The notes: generated by a model not told the origin, from the letters alone. DNA of 6,880 bases from an uncultured Ignavibacteria bacterium (GCA_903911805.1 CAIWET010000432.1:1-6880); one strand, 5' to 3'. Positions 1-6,210 are shown, counted from the stretch's first letter. Numbers and translations are program-made.

Positions 1-661
1 CATTATGATAATCAAAATTATTAAAAGTAAATTTTGATTTTAATCCTGATTGTTCTATATTCATGTAAGAGTCTATATCAATGATAACTTTTTTTTCAAT
101 TTGGTTATTTAGATAATTTAAAATTATTCCATTTTGGTCTTTTGTTAAAATCGATAGTTGCATATAATTGTTGAAAGTGCCTTCAAATAAATTATCATTA
201 ATTAAAAGCTCCTTCTTTTCTATTAAATTGTTTAATTCTTCAAAATTTGAATACTTGATTTCATTAATAAACCTTATACCAATTCTTAAAATATTCTTAT
301 CTAATAAATACTCTAAAATTTTATTCAATATTTGTTCAAATTCTGATAAAAGTAAATTAAAAGAATCATAATTCTCTTTCATACTTAAAAATAATTTATT
401 TCTTTCAATTTGGAAAATATAATCTTCTTTTTTAAATATTATTCCATTAATGAAAGTTTGGTTTGTCGATATATCAGCATTAGTAAAACCAATTTCTATT
501 TTTCTAGAAAATATAGTGTGATTTTCAAAATATCCTATTTCTGAAAATATTTCTTTTAATCCGTCAACAATATGATTATCAAAATTAATAGTTTCAGAAA
601 ACTGAAAATCAATTACAGCCTCAATAATTGGAGGGTTATTTAGCTTACGAATTTTGCTCAT
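1..661 (-). CDS. TIGR04255-family protein, partial (3' end beyond left edge)
   Basis: An open frame starts at the ATG at 661-659 and reads without a stop to the left edge, giving 220 residues; the C-terminus is missing. The N-terminus reads MSKIRKLNNPPIIEAVIDFQ. The short lead-in followed by NPPIIEAV near residues 8-16 is the signature I associate with TIGR04255, a sporadically distributed family of unknown function. The rest is alternating strand-like and charged segments with many Ile, Asn, Lys and Phe; I see no signal peptide or membrane segment. It lies 84 bases downstream of the gpG-like gene on the same strand, so it may be read from the late phage mRNA or from its own promoter in the AT-rich gap. 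No Shine-Dalgarno sequence precedes the ATG. In a Mu-like phage the next genes should be head protease/scaffold and major capsid, so this is probably an accessory cargo gene or the start of flanking DNA. Family call fairly sure; role unknown. Confidence 0.75.
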   Translation of the reverse strand, partial: MSKIRKLNNPPIIEAVIDFQFSETINFDNHIVDGLKEIFSEIGYFENHTIFSRKIEIGFTNADISTNQTFINGIIFKKEDYIFQIERNKLFLSMKENYDSFNLLLSEFEQILNKILEYLLDKNILRIGIRFINEIKYSNFEELNNLIEKKELLINDNLFEGTFNNYMQLSILTKDQNGIILNYLNNQIEKKVIIDIDSYMNIEQSGLKSKFTFNNFDYHN

Positions 662-700
662 AATATTATTTTATTATTAATAAACAAGAAAAGAGACGAT

Positions 701-733
701 AATAATTGAATTTTTATTTAAAATTTAATTATT
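701..733. repeat. AT-rich inverted repeat in the gpG/TIGR04255 gap
   Basis: Arms 701-714 and 720-733 are complementary at 13 of 14 positions around a 5-base loop (715-719). The one imperfect position would be a G-U pair on a plus-strand RNA and a C-A mismatch on the minus strand. The arms are almost entirely A and T. On the minus strand the repeat follows the gpG stop and is followed by a T-rich stretch, so it could weakly end or slow late transcription before the TIGR04255 gene. An AT-only stem is poor as an intrinsic terminator, and a protein-binding operator or a chance palindrome in AT-rich DNA are alternatives. Confidence 0.4.
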
Positions 734-745
734 TAGTTAAAAAGA

Positions 746-1342
746 TTAATTTAATATATACTTTTCCAACCTATCAATTATTTCCGCGATATCATTTTCC
801 GATAAAACAATATAAGGTCTAGGCGGAATGACAATAGTATGCTTCTTTGTATAAAATACTTGTTTATTTTTTTTCTTCAATTGATCCGCTTTCTTTTTAG
901 AAATAAATAAAACACCTTTATCTTTTGTAACAATGTATGGTGTTCCTCCAGGATGGGATATTCTTCCACCAAATTGGTGTATAGCTGCATATGGCTTTCC
1001 TACAGTAATAGCAATTGCAGAATTATTATTTATACGATAACCGATTGAACCTAAAAGACCCCTTCCTCCATGCCTATTAAGAATTGTAGCATTAGGTCTT
1101 TTATCTTTGCTTTTAGCATAATTTTCTAAAGTTTTGCGAGATAGAGGAGTCCATCTTCTATTGCCGCCAGATAAAATATTAATGTTTGACGTATTCCCAT
1201 TCCATCTGCCTTGTTTTGCGAAATTTTCATCAATTTTCATTTCGACCATTGACATCAATATTGGCAAAATGGGTTTAATATCACTAATTCTTGCATTTAT
1301 TATTTTAAGAATGTTTTCAATTTCAATTTTAATATTTGTCAT
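746..1342 (-). CDS. Mu gpG-like phage virion morphogenesis protein
   Basis: A 198-residue protein of the phage virion morphogenesis family (Phage_tail_S type, named after Mu gpG; the P2 relative is tail completion gpS). Family landmarks appear in order: W64-TPLS followed by T71..Y75; ATILN at 85-89 with GLLGSI at 95-100 (the ILxxxGxLxxSI core); VGKPYAAIHQFG at 114-125; and IPPRPYIVLSENDI at 172-185 near the C-terminus. These are the usual conserved blocks at the usual spacing, and the length is ordinary or slightly long. It acts in the cytoplasm during particle assembly, at the head-tail joining stage. The start at 1342 is the third of three ATGACAAA-like repeats; the two upstream ATGs lie in a frame that meets a TAA first, so they are not starts of this protein. 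No Shine-Dalgarno sequence is visible. The position directly after the gpF-like gene matches the Mu order F-G. Confidence 0.9.
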   Translation of the reverse strand: MTNIKIEIENILKIINARISDIKPILPILMSMVEMKIDENFAKQGRWNGNTSNINILSGGNRRWTPLSRKTLENYAKSKDKRPNATILNRHGGRGLLGSIGYRINNNSAIAITVGKPYAAIHQFGGRISHPGGTPYIVTKDKGVLFISKKKADQLKKKNKQVFYTKKHTIVIPPRPYIVLSENDIAEIIDRLEKYILN

Positions 1343-1377
1343 AATTTTATCTTTTTTTTGTCATATTTTTTGTCATA
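1335..1377 (-). repeat. Three short direct repeats at the gpG start
   Basis: TTTGTCATA on the plus strand (TATGACAAA on the minus strand) occurs at 1335-1343, 1357-1365 and 1369-1377. The two upstream copies are exactly 12 bases apart within a TTTTTTGTCATA unit, and the copy at 1335 contains the true start codon of the gpG-like gene. The pattern looks like a small tandem duplication of the start region by slippage. It leaves two decoy ATGs before the real one. A translational or binding role is possible but not shown. Confidence 0.55.
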
Positions 1378-1398
1378 TTTTACAATCACAATTTGCAT
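1339..1398 (-). CDS. Possible 19-codon leader frame coupled to gpG
   Basis: An ATG at 1398-1396 opens a 19-codon frame (starting MQIVIVKYDK, ending KKIKL) whose TGA overlaps the gpG start codon as ATGA, the arrangement typical of translational coupling. It would bridge part of the otherwise untranslated 185 bases between the gpF and gpG genes. It has no Shine-Dalgarno sequence and its second half is encoded by the small direct repeats, so chance is the more likely explanation. Confidence 0.15.
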   Translation of the reverse strand: MQIVIVKYDKKYDKKKIKL

Positions 1399-1438
1399 TA
1401 AATTTTAAAATATTATTTATTTGAAATAGTCTAATATT

Positions 1439-1544
1439 ATAACGCTGCGGAGGAGGTGAATAATAGTGCCGAACATTGGCAATACTATTATTCCAAGTCT
1501 AAATGAGATAATGTTCGCTCAAATAGGTTAGCCCCCAGCGTTAT
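1439..1544 (-). ncRNA. Unrecognised structured RNA element, three-way junction with kissing loops
   Basis: A closing stem pairs 1439-1447 with 1536-1544 (9 bp, perfect, arm AACGCTG plus flanking AT). Inside are two hairpins. Hairpin A pairs 1458-1467 with 1484-1493 (10 bp perfect) and 1468-1470 with 1478-1480, leaving loop GAACATT at 1471-1477. Hairpin B pairs 1499-1501 with 1524-1526 and 1504-1507 with 1518-1521 across an A-A internal loop, leaving loop 1508-1517, which contains AATGTTC. The two loops are complementary over 7 bases, so they can form a kissing or pseudoknot contact. G+C is about 42% by hand count, well above the surroundings. On the minus strand GGGG at 1535-1532 can extend the closing stem by pairing with CCTC at 1453-1450 using one G-U pair; the plus strand would have an A-C mismatch there. 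That, and the operon direction, favour minus-strand RNA. The last codons and stop of the gpF-like gene lie in the closing arm. I see no hammerhead, HDV or twister core and no purine-riboswitch junction bases. Function unknown. Confidence 0.55.
1466..1531 (+). CDS. Possible 21-codon plus-strand frame with an ideal ribosome binding site
   Basis: AGGAGGTGA at 1451-1459 is a perfect complement to the common 16S rRNA 3' end, and its GGAGG core lies nine bases before a GTG at 1466-1468. The frame that follows has 21 codons (VPNIGNT at the start, MFAQIG at the end) and stops at TAG 1529-1531. Five bases later the closing arm of the structured element leads into a run of seven T (1544-1550), which resembles a terminator tail on this strand. 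Against it, the frame is antisense to the operon, the GTG lies within a 10-bp stem, and the base pattern is well explained by RNA structure. I recognise no family for the peptide. Confidence 0.15.
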   Translation: MPNIGNTIIPSLNEIMFAQIG

Positions 1545-2943
1545 TTTTTTGATATAGTAATTCTCCATTCCTATGATTATCAATATACTGAGCATCAGTA
1601 CCAAAAGCTGTATGGAATAATAATGAACCGTCTTCATTAATTCTAATAACAACAAACATAAATTCTTTAGCTTTATCGTCCCAATATAAACCTATAACTC
1701 TATTCCGGTATTCTTTGAAATTAGGATAATAAGTTTTCCAGATTTCAAATGGTTTTTCAATAGTATTTTTAAAAAAATCAATATATGCTTCTCGATGCTG
1801 ATTATTTTTTATATTACCTTTTATTAAATACTCCACAGTAGTATAATCAACTTTAATATCGCCAATAGGTGATTTCAAAATAATTGAATCAAAAGTGTCA
1901 TTTAATCCAAATTTTTCCATTATTAATTTAATTTGATCATCAACAGTTTTACCTATTGCTTTGTTCGCTTTAATTTGTGGTAATTCATCTATTGGAATAT
2001 CTTTTACACTTTTCAAATTGAGCTTTTCCCAATTAGTTTTATTCTCAGTCTCCAAGCAATCTTTACCTCTCGTATTCGAAAATTTAAAAGCCCAATCGCA
2101 ATCAGGTAATAAATTTCTTTTTTGTGTTGCGAAATTTTCCAATGCTTTGATTAAATCATTTTTTATTTTATCAACATATTTTGTAACTTCTGGTTCCCAT
2201 TGCGCTACTAAATTTAAACTATTTTTAGTATCATTAATAAATAAATCTTTTAATCCATTATCAAAACTTTTGAATAATTCAGCCCCTGAACTTACTTGTA
2301 AGTTATCAGATTTAATCTTATCTGATGTTAAGCTTCTTGTCCAACACTGGCATCCCCATCTACATCCAGGATAATGCTTCTTCAAAAATGGGTCATCATA
2401 TCTAAAAACTTTATAATAAAATTCTTTATGAAGTGGGTCTGGATCATTAGCGCTAGAAGGCATCCATTGAATATATTCAGCAATCCCTTGTTTGCCTAAA
2501 AGTTGCTGAGATTTAAATTTTTGGGATTGATAAGCTAAAGTCATATTTGTATTATAGATTGTATTTAATCTATTGCCAATATAACCATCGCTTTTAGTAC
2601 TCCAAGCTTTTTGCCCTAAATTTAATGCATTCTCTTTGAATTTTTTTAAATCCCAAGATTCTTCTTTAGCCTTAGTTACTAAATTTAAAAAATCTGATAA
2701 CATATCAGCAGAAGCAATTTTTGCAACAGTAAATGCTTTATCTTTACTTTCTGAATCCAACTTATCAAATGTTTCTTGGTCAACTATGTTGTTAGATTTT
2801 GCCTTTAAATAATTCACAGCTTCTTCAGGAGGCAATTTAAAAGCTTCTTCTAATATTTTACTGGCATTTGGTTTTTTATCGCCTACAAATGATTTACGCG
2901 GTATTTTGCCAGTTCTTTTGAAATATTCAACTAATGTAATCAT
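1528..2943 (-). CDS. Mu gpF-like head morphogenesis protein with C-terminal PBECR-like nuclease domain
   Basis: A 471-residue protein. The N-terminal part contains LPPEEAVNYLKAK at 37-49, the usual lead-in of Mu gpF proteins. The Phage_Mu_F domain follows: RLNTIYNTNMTLAYQSQKF at 125-143, a central H172, and the Cys-rich end GCRWGCQCW at 193-201 with C194, C198 and C200. The family helps assemble the head, probably as a minor head protein next to the portal. Residues about 350-465 look like a separate domain: a first block with SPIGDIKVDY, then HREAYIDFFKNTIEKPFEIW at 383-402, a strand-rich stretch with FMFVVIRI, and FHTAFGTDAQY to GELLYQ at the end. This resembles the PBECR nuclease-like domains (barnase/EndoU/colicin/RelE-like) often fused to gpF proteins, seen here by pattern only. 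The start overlaps the portal stop by 4 bases (ATGA). The final NNAGG and stop are encoded within the structured element, suggesting the tail is not original. The gpF call is sure; the nuclease domain is likely. Confidence 0.9.
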   Translation of the reverse strand: MITLVEYFKRTGKIPRKSFVGDKKPNASKILEEAFKLPPEEAVNYLKAKSNNIVDQETFDKLDSESKDKAFTVAKIASADMLSDFLNLVTKAKEESWDLKKFKENALNLGQKAWSTKSDGYIGNRLNTIYNTNMTLAYQSQKFKSQQLLGKQGIAEYIQWMPSSANDPDPLHKEFYYKVFRYDDPFLKKHYPGCRWGCQCWTRSLTSDKIKSDNLQVSSGAELFKSFDNGLKDLFINDTKNSLNLVAQWEPEVTKYVDKIKNDLIKALENFATQKRNLLPDCDWAFKFSNTRGKDCLETENKTNWEKLNLKSVKDIPIDELPQIKANKAIGKTVDDQIKLIMEKFGLNDTFDSIILKSPIGDIKVDYTTVEYLIKGNIKNNQHREAYIDFFKNTIEKPFEIWKTYYPNFKEYRNRVIGLYWDDKAKEFMFVVIRINEDGSLLFHTAFGTDAQYIDNHRNGELLYQKNNAGG

Positions 2944-4334
2944 TGCATTCCGCCTACACTAGAAATTAAAATTCCTTTCCCAATAATATCTTCAATTTCT
3001 TTTGTATCAATTTCTGGTAATAACTTTGTCAGATTATTATAAATTTCATCATAATTTTTACCTTGGTTTATTAATTCTATCACTGGAGTAACCATATTTT
3101 CACCTAATACACTCAAATCATTTGAAGATGTATTATTTATTTTTGTTTCTGTCGTAAATTCATTTTGGGAAAAGGTAGGTGATGAAGATTCAATAATATC
3201 GAATTCATCATCGGAGAAACCATAGCTTCTTTTAAAGTATTCCTTTGTAAATTTTATCATAGGTGACAATTTAGAATCTCTATCAGCTAAAACCATATCA
3301 ACATCTTCTTCGGCATATAACTCAAAAACTGGTGATTCAATTTCTTCTTCAAAATTATATTCTAATATCCATCTTATTAATTTATTCATCCACATTTCAA
3401 CTAATTTTTTATCAGAATCAACAACATCTTGACGGACCATCAAATGTGTTTGGCTCATCGCATAACTGCCAGTATCACCCTGCTCTGTTGTTAAAGTTTG
3501 ACTTAATATTGCTTTTGATATTTCTGAATTATGGAAATGTATAAACTTTTGATAAAGATCTGGACTTGAACTTCTTGAAGCATCTAATATTGAAACTTTA
3601 TTTGCTTCACCTTCAGTCACTAAAATTCCATCTTGTCTCATTTCATCTAAACTATATTTCAAATCTTCTTTATTATCAACTGTTGATCCAATATCTGTTT
3701 GTCCCCACAAATAAGGCATACCATATTTTTCAGTAAAAGTTGACCAAAATTTAATAGTATCTTTTTTAAAAAATACACTCCAATAGCATCTTGATAAAAT
3801 AGATTCACCATAAGGATCAGTATAAGATGCATTATGAGTTACAGTTAAAAATTTTCGAGCTGGAAGTAGTACTCCGTCTTTTTTACTCTTTTTTCGGAAT
3901 CTCCAAAAATTATTACTATCCACATAAAACCATTCGTGTGGTTTCGCTATAATATCTTTAGGGACGATTTTATCATTCTCTGTTCTCCAATAAATTTCCA
4001 TTATTTGGAATCCGAATAAAGGAGCTTCCAATATATCTGAAATAATTCTCCTTACATCCAATTTCTTAAATATTTCATATATGAATTGTACCTGGGTAGT
4101 TTTAATTCCTCCTCTATTAATTTCCCAATCCATTGACAAAATACCGGATTTTCTTGATTGGACGCAACTTGCAACGTGTGGATCATATTTTAATTCGTTA
4201 AATAATTCTACTCCTGCCCCTAATCTTTTTAAGATAATGTCAGGGTTTGGAAGCTCTGTAATGAATTTATCTGTTAACCAACTGTAATCTTTTGCAGTAG
4301 CTAATACTCCTAAATTTTTAAATCTTTCTTTCAT
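2940..4334 (-). CDS. Portal protein, DUF935 / Mu gp29 family
   Basis: A 464-residue protein of the DUF935 family, the portal of Mu-like phages. The portal forms a ring at one head vertex through which the terminase pumps DNA and to which the tail later attaches. Recognisable blocks in order: KYDPHVASCVQSRKSGILSM at 49-68; the aromatic FGFQIMEIYW at 107-116; YGESILSRCYW at 175-185; FTEKYGMPYLWG at 200-211; and ILSQTLTTEQGDTGSYAMSQ at 276-295, the best conserved stretch of the family, which contains the glycine-rich turn. The tail (VIELINQGKNYDEIYNNL through GILISSVGG at about 418-462) matches the short acidic helical end usual in DUF935 proteins. Length is close to the family norm and I see no break. 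It begins 9 bases after the terL stop and ends within the gpF start, as expected of packaging genes translated from one message. Confidence 0.93.
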   Translation of the reverse strand: MKERFKNLGVLATAKDYSWLTDKFITELPNPDIILKRLGAGVELFNELKYDPHVASCVQSRKSGILSMDWEINRGGIKTTQVQFIYEIFKKLDVRRIISDILEAPLFGFQIMEIYWRTENDKIVPKDIIAKPHEWFYVDSNNFWRFRKKSKKDGVLLPARKFLTVTHNASYTDPYGESILSRCYWSVFFKKDTIKFWSTFTEKYGMPYLWGQTDIGSTVDNKEDLKYSLDEMRQDGILVTEGEANKVSILDASRSSSPDLYQKFIHFHNSEISKAILSQTLTTEQGDTGSYAMSQTHLMVRQDVVDSDKKLVEMWMNKLIRWILEYNFEEEIESPVFELYAEEDVDMVLADRDSKLSPMIKFTKEYFKRSYGFSDDEFDIIESSSPTFSQNEFTTETKINNTSSNDLSVLGENMVTPVIELINQGKNYDEIYNNLTKLLPEIDTKEIEDIIGKGILISSVGGMQ

Positions 4335-4340
4335 AATATA

Positions 4341-4345
4341 TCCTT
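4341..4345 (-). promoter_or_regulatory. Shine-Dalgarno-like AAGGA before the portal gene
   Basis: AAGGA on the minus strand lies 6 bases before the portal ATG and overlaps the TAA of the terminase gene. It is the only reasonable ribosome binding site I see before any of the minus-strand genes, and it supports the start at 4334. Confidence 0.4.
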
Positions 4346-5738
4346 AATAATTATTAAATCTATCATTTTTAATTCTTTCTCTTCTTTGTGTATTTACAGA
4401 GGAACCGGCTCTTTTAATAAATTTACTTAAATATCCTAAACTCATTGTAGTTGTATCAACAATATCATCGTGTTTATCATTTGGGAAGTTTGAATGTTCA
4501 TTAATAAAGTCTGCTAACCAAATTTTCCCTTCCGGAACAAATACTTGTGATGCTTCTAAAAGTGGCGAAATGATGTGGGCCCTTATTTCTTTTGAACTAG
4601 TTTTAACTGGGCTAATTGGTAAAGAAGTACTTTTTCTTAATTCTTGAATTAAACTTTGTCCTGAAGCTGCATCTTCAATTAATATTAATTTTGGGTTATG
4701 CATTGTAGCTTGAGAAACTACAATTTTTTTTAATTCAGGAAATAAATATTTGCCCCTCAATATATCTATTAAATAGAAATTATTCCCACTTAATCCCCAA
4801 GTTGCACAAACGGTAAAGTCATTTTCTTGACCTTGTTTAAAAGCTGTATCCCAAGTTTGAATTATAATGCTGCAACTTGGTCTTTCTTTATAGAATTGCC
4901 ACCAAGAAGGTTTAAATATTTGATATTCAGAAGCAATTGGCTTTTGTTGATATAAGCAAGAAAACCAATATGACCCTAAATTCTTTTTTAATTTTAAGAG
5001 TTTATCAATATCGAATCTCCTATTCCATAGCGCATCACCTTTAGATCTACCCAATACATCATTCTCATCAGCAATTGCTGGTAAATCTACGACTGTCCAA
5101 TTTTCATTATCATTCTCTAATATCCTCCCAGCAAGATCATCATAATGCCATCTTGTCATTACGAATATTATTGCTCCGTTTGGCTCCAATCTTGTTAATG
5201 CAGATGATACATACCAATCCCAAGCTTTATTTCTATAAGTAACTGACATAGCTTGTTCATTATTTTTAACTGGGTCATCAATAATCAATATGTCTGCTCC
5301 TTTACCAGTCAAACCTGCTCCAACCCCAACTGCTTCTAATCCTCCCTGAAAATCTTTAATCAACCATTTATATTTACTATTACTACCTTTTTCAATTTTT
5401 ACATCGAAAAGACTTTCACCATAAACAGTCATTAAATCTTTTGCTTTTTTCCCCCAACTTGCAGCAAATTCTGTTTCATAAGATGACAACATAATGTGAT
5501 TCTTTGGATTCAATCCTAAATACCAAAAAGGGAAATATTTTGAAATTAATTCTGATTTCCCATGTCTAGGCGGCATATTAATCATTAGTCTTTTAATTTT
5601 ACCATTTGCTACATCAACTAATTTTTCAGATAATAATCTGATATGTTGAGGTATCAAAAATGATTTATTCGAGACAATGTGCGCACATAATGCAGGATTA
5701 ATCCTGGCTAATTGCTTGGATATCGTTGAGAACGCCAT
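4344..5738 (-). CDS. terL: Phage terminase large subunit
   Basis: A 464-residue packaging motor that cuts concatemeric or integrated phage DNA and pumps it into the prohead through the portal using ATP. The N-terminal ATPase half has Walker A MPPRHGKSEL at 55-64 (K61), Walker B ILIIDDP at 150-156 (D154, D155), and the coupling motif MTRWHYDD at 194-201. The C-terminal RNase H-like nuclease half has TWDTAFKQG at 296-304 (D297), LIEDAASG at 353-360 (E355, D356) and KHDDIVD at 422-428 (D424, D425, D428), which together supply the metal-binding acidic residues. The layout, GADILIIDDPVKN and the HDDxVD ending fit the terminase type typified by psiM2 ORF9 (TIGR01630). All catalytic motifs are intact. 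No other Met occurs before residue 53, so the start at 5738 is required; it places 41 bases of overlap with the upstream terS-like gene. No strong Shine-Dalgarno sequence precedes it, so translation is probably coupled. Confidence 0.95.
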   Translation of the reverse strand: MAFSTISKQLARINPALCAHIVSNKSFLIPQHIRLLSEKLVDVANGKIKRLMINMPPRHGKSELISKYFPFWYLGLNPKNHIMLSSYETEFAASWGKKAKDLMTVYGESLFDVKIEKGSNSKYKWLIKDFQGGLEAVGVGAGLTGKGADILIIDDPVKNNEQAMSVTYRNKAWDWYVSSALTRLEPNGAIIFVMTRWHYDDLAGRILENDNENWTVVDLPAIADENDVLGRSKGDALWNRRFDIDKLLKLKKNLGSYWFSCLYQQKPIASEYQIFKPSWWQFYKERPSCSIIIQTWDTAFKQGQENDFTVCATWGLSGNNFYLIDILRGKYLFPELKKIVVSQATMHNPKLILIEDAASGQSLIQELRKSTSLPISPVKTSSKEIRAHIISPLLEASQVFVPEGKIWLADFINEHSNFPNDKHDDIVDTTTMSLGYLSKFIKRAGSSVNTQRRERIKNDRFNNY

Positions 5739-6210
5739 TTATTAAATCTTCCCCAATATGTTCAACTTCATCAACTTTTACATTATTAATTTTTGTACTT
5801 GCTATATCTAAATTTTCTTTATTCAATACAATGATATGTTTTGATGCGTTGTTTAATATGTTATACAAACTATTTAAACTTAGATTTTTCATCTCTTCAG
5901 GTTTAGTGCTAATTCTTCTGATAATTTCATTTACAACTTGCTCCCAAGCCAATATAACTTTATCATTTATTTTTACTATCTTTTCTAAAGACTTATCATA
6001 AACATCTTGAATTAACTTATTTTCAAATTCTAAAATTCTATGATCCCAATTATATGACTGGCTCCATTTATCACAAGTATAAGAATTTTTATGTCCTAAG
6101 ATTAAAGAGGTTTTTTTTCTAGTTCTTTCTTTTTTTAGACTATAATAAATCTCAAAAGCTTTATAAGCTTTCTCAGTTTCATTCTCTAATCTTTTTATAG
6201 CAAAGAACAT
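5698..6210 (-). CDS. Small-terminase-like helix-turn-helix protein
   Basis: A 170-residue protein with the N-terminal pattern of phage small-terminase-type DNA-binding proteins: ETEKAYKAFEIYYSLKKERT at 11-30, a helix-turn-helix at about residues 28-50, then the hallmark WSQSYNWDHRILEFE at 49-63 (compare the usual WSxxxNWxxRxxxYD). The remainder is mostly helical, with possible oligomerisation helices around 65-102 and 108-140, and an acidic end. Such proteins bind the packaging site as a ring and hand DNA to the large subunit, which fits its place directly before terL with a 41-base overlap. It starts 18 bases after the ParB-like gene's stop; no alternative Met lies near the start and no Shine-Dalgarno sequence is visible. 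The role is inferred from pattern plus position, since small terminases diverge strongly. Confidence 0.75.
   Translation of the reverse strand: MFFAIKRLENETEKAYKAFEIYYSLKKERTRKKTSLILGHKNSYTCDKWSQSYNWDHRILEFENKLIQDVYDKSLEKIVKINDKVILAWEQVVNEIIRRISTKPEEMKNLSLNSLYNILNNASKHIIVLNKENLDIASTKINNVKVDEVEHIGEDLINGVLNDIQAISQD

Noticed and set aside
168..371. Plus-strand frame of 67 codons.
   Set aside because: It lies wholly within the coherent TIGR04255 coding frame on the other strand and its composition (Ser, Leu, Ile, Lys, Phe) is that of an antisense shadow.
662..745. Promoter for the TIGR04255 gene.
   Set aside because: The gap is so AT-rich that -10-like sequences are everywhere, and I found no matching -35 or Bacteroidota-type -33/-7 pair at a convincing spacing.
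1439..1544. Known self-cleaving ribozyme or purine riboswitch.
   Set aside because: The layout is suggestive, but neither strand has the hammerhead CUGANGA and GAAA core, the HDV double-pseudoknot order, or the purine-riboswitch junction sequence; I could not fit a twister core either.
1439..1544. Integron attC site, because the ends read TAACGC and GCGTTA.
   Set aside because: attC sites fold as one long imperfect hairpin with R and L boxes. Here two separate hairpins lie within the closing arms, no cassette gene is adjacent, and no integrase is in the window.
1439..1544. Retron-type ncRNA, because of the a1/a2-like closing repeat.
   Set aside because: No reverse transcriptase gene is nearby and there is no long msd-type hairpin or clear branching-G context.
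1528..1551. Programmed -1 frameshift: A AAA AAT slippery heptamer (1549-1543 on the minus strand) immediately before a pseudoknot-like structure.
   Set aside because: The heptamer is canonical, but a -1 shift gives TAA as the very next codon. A +1 shift reads only about 15 codons and ends inside the element. Neither makes a useful extension or a fusion with gpG, and the stem starts too close to the slippery site.
1961..2374. Plus-strand frame of 137 codons.
   Set aside because: It is antisense to the Phage_Mu_F and downstream region of the gpF-like gene, with no family resemblance; a shadow frame.
5726..6001. Plus-strand, membrane-like frame of 91 codons.
   Set aside because: It is antisense to the terS-like gene. 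Hydrophobicity is expected from the complement of Lys/Asn/Glu-rich AT-rich coding DNA.
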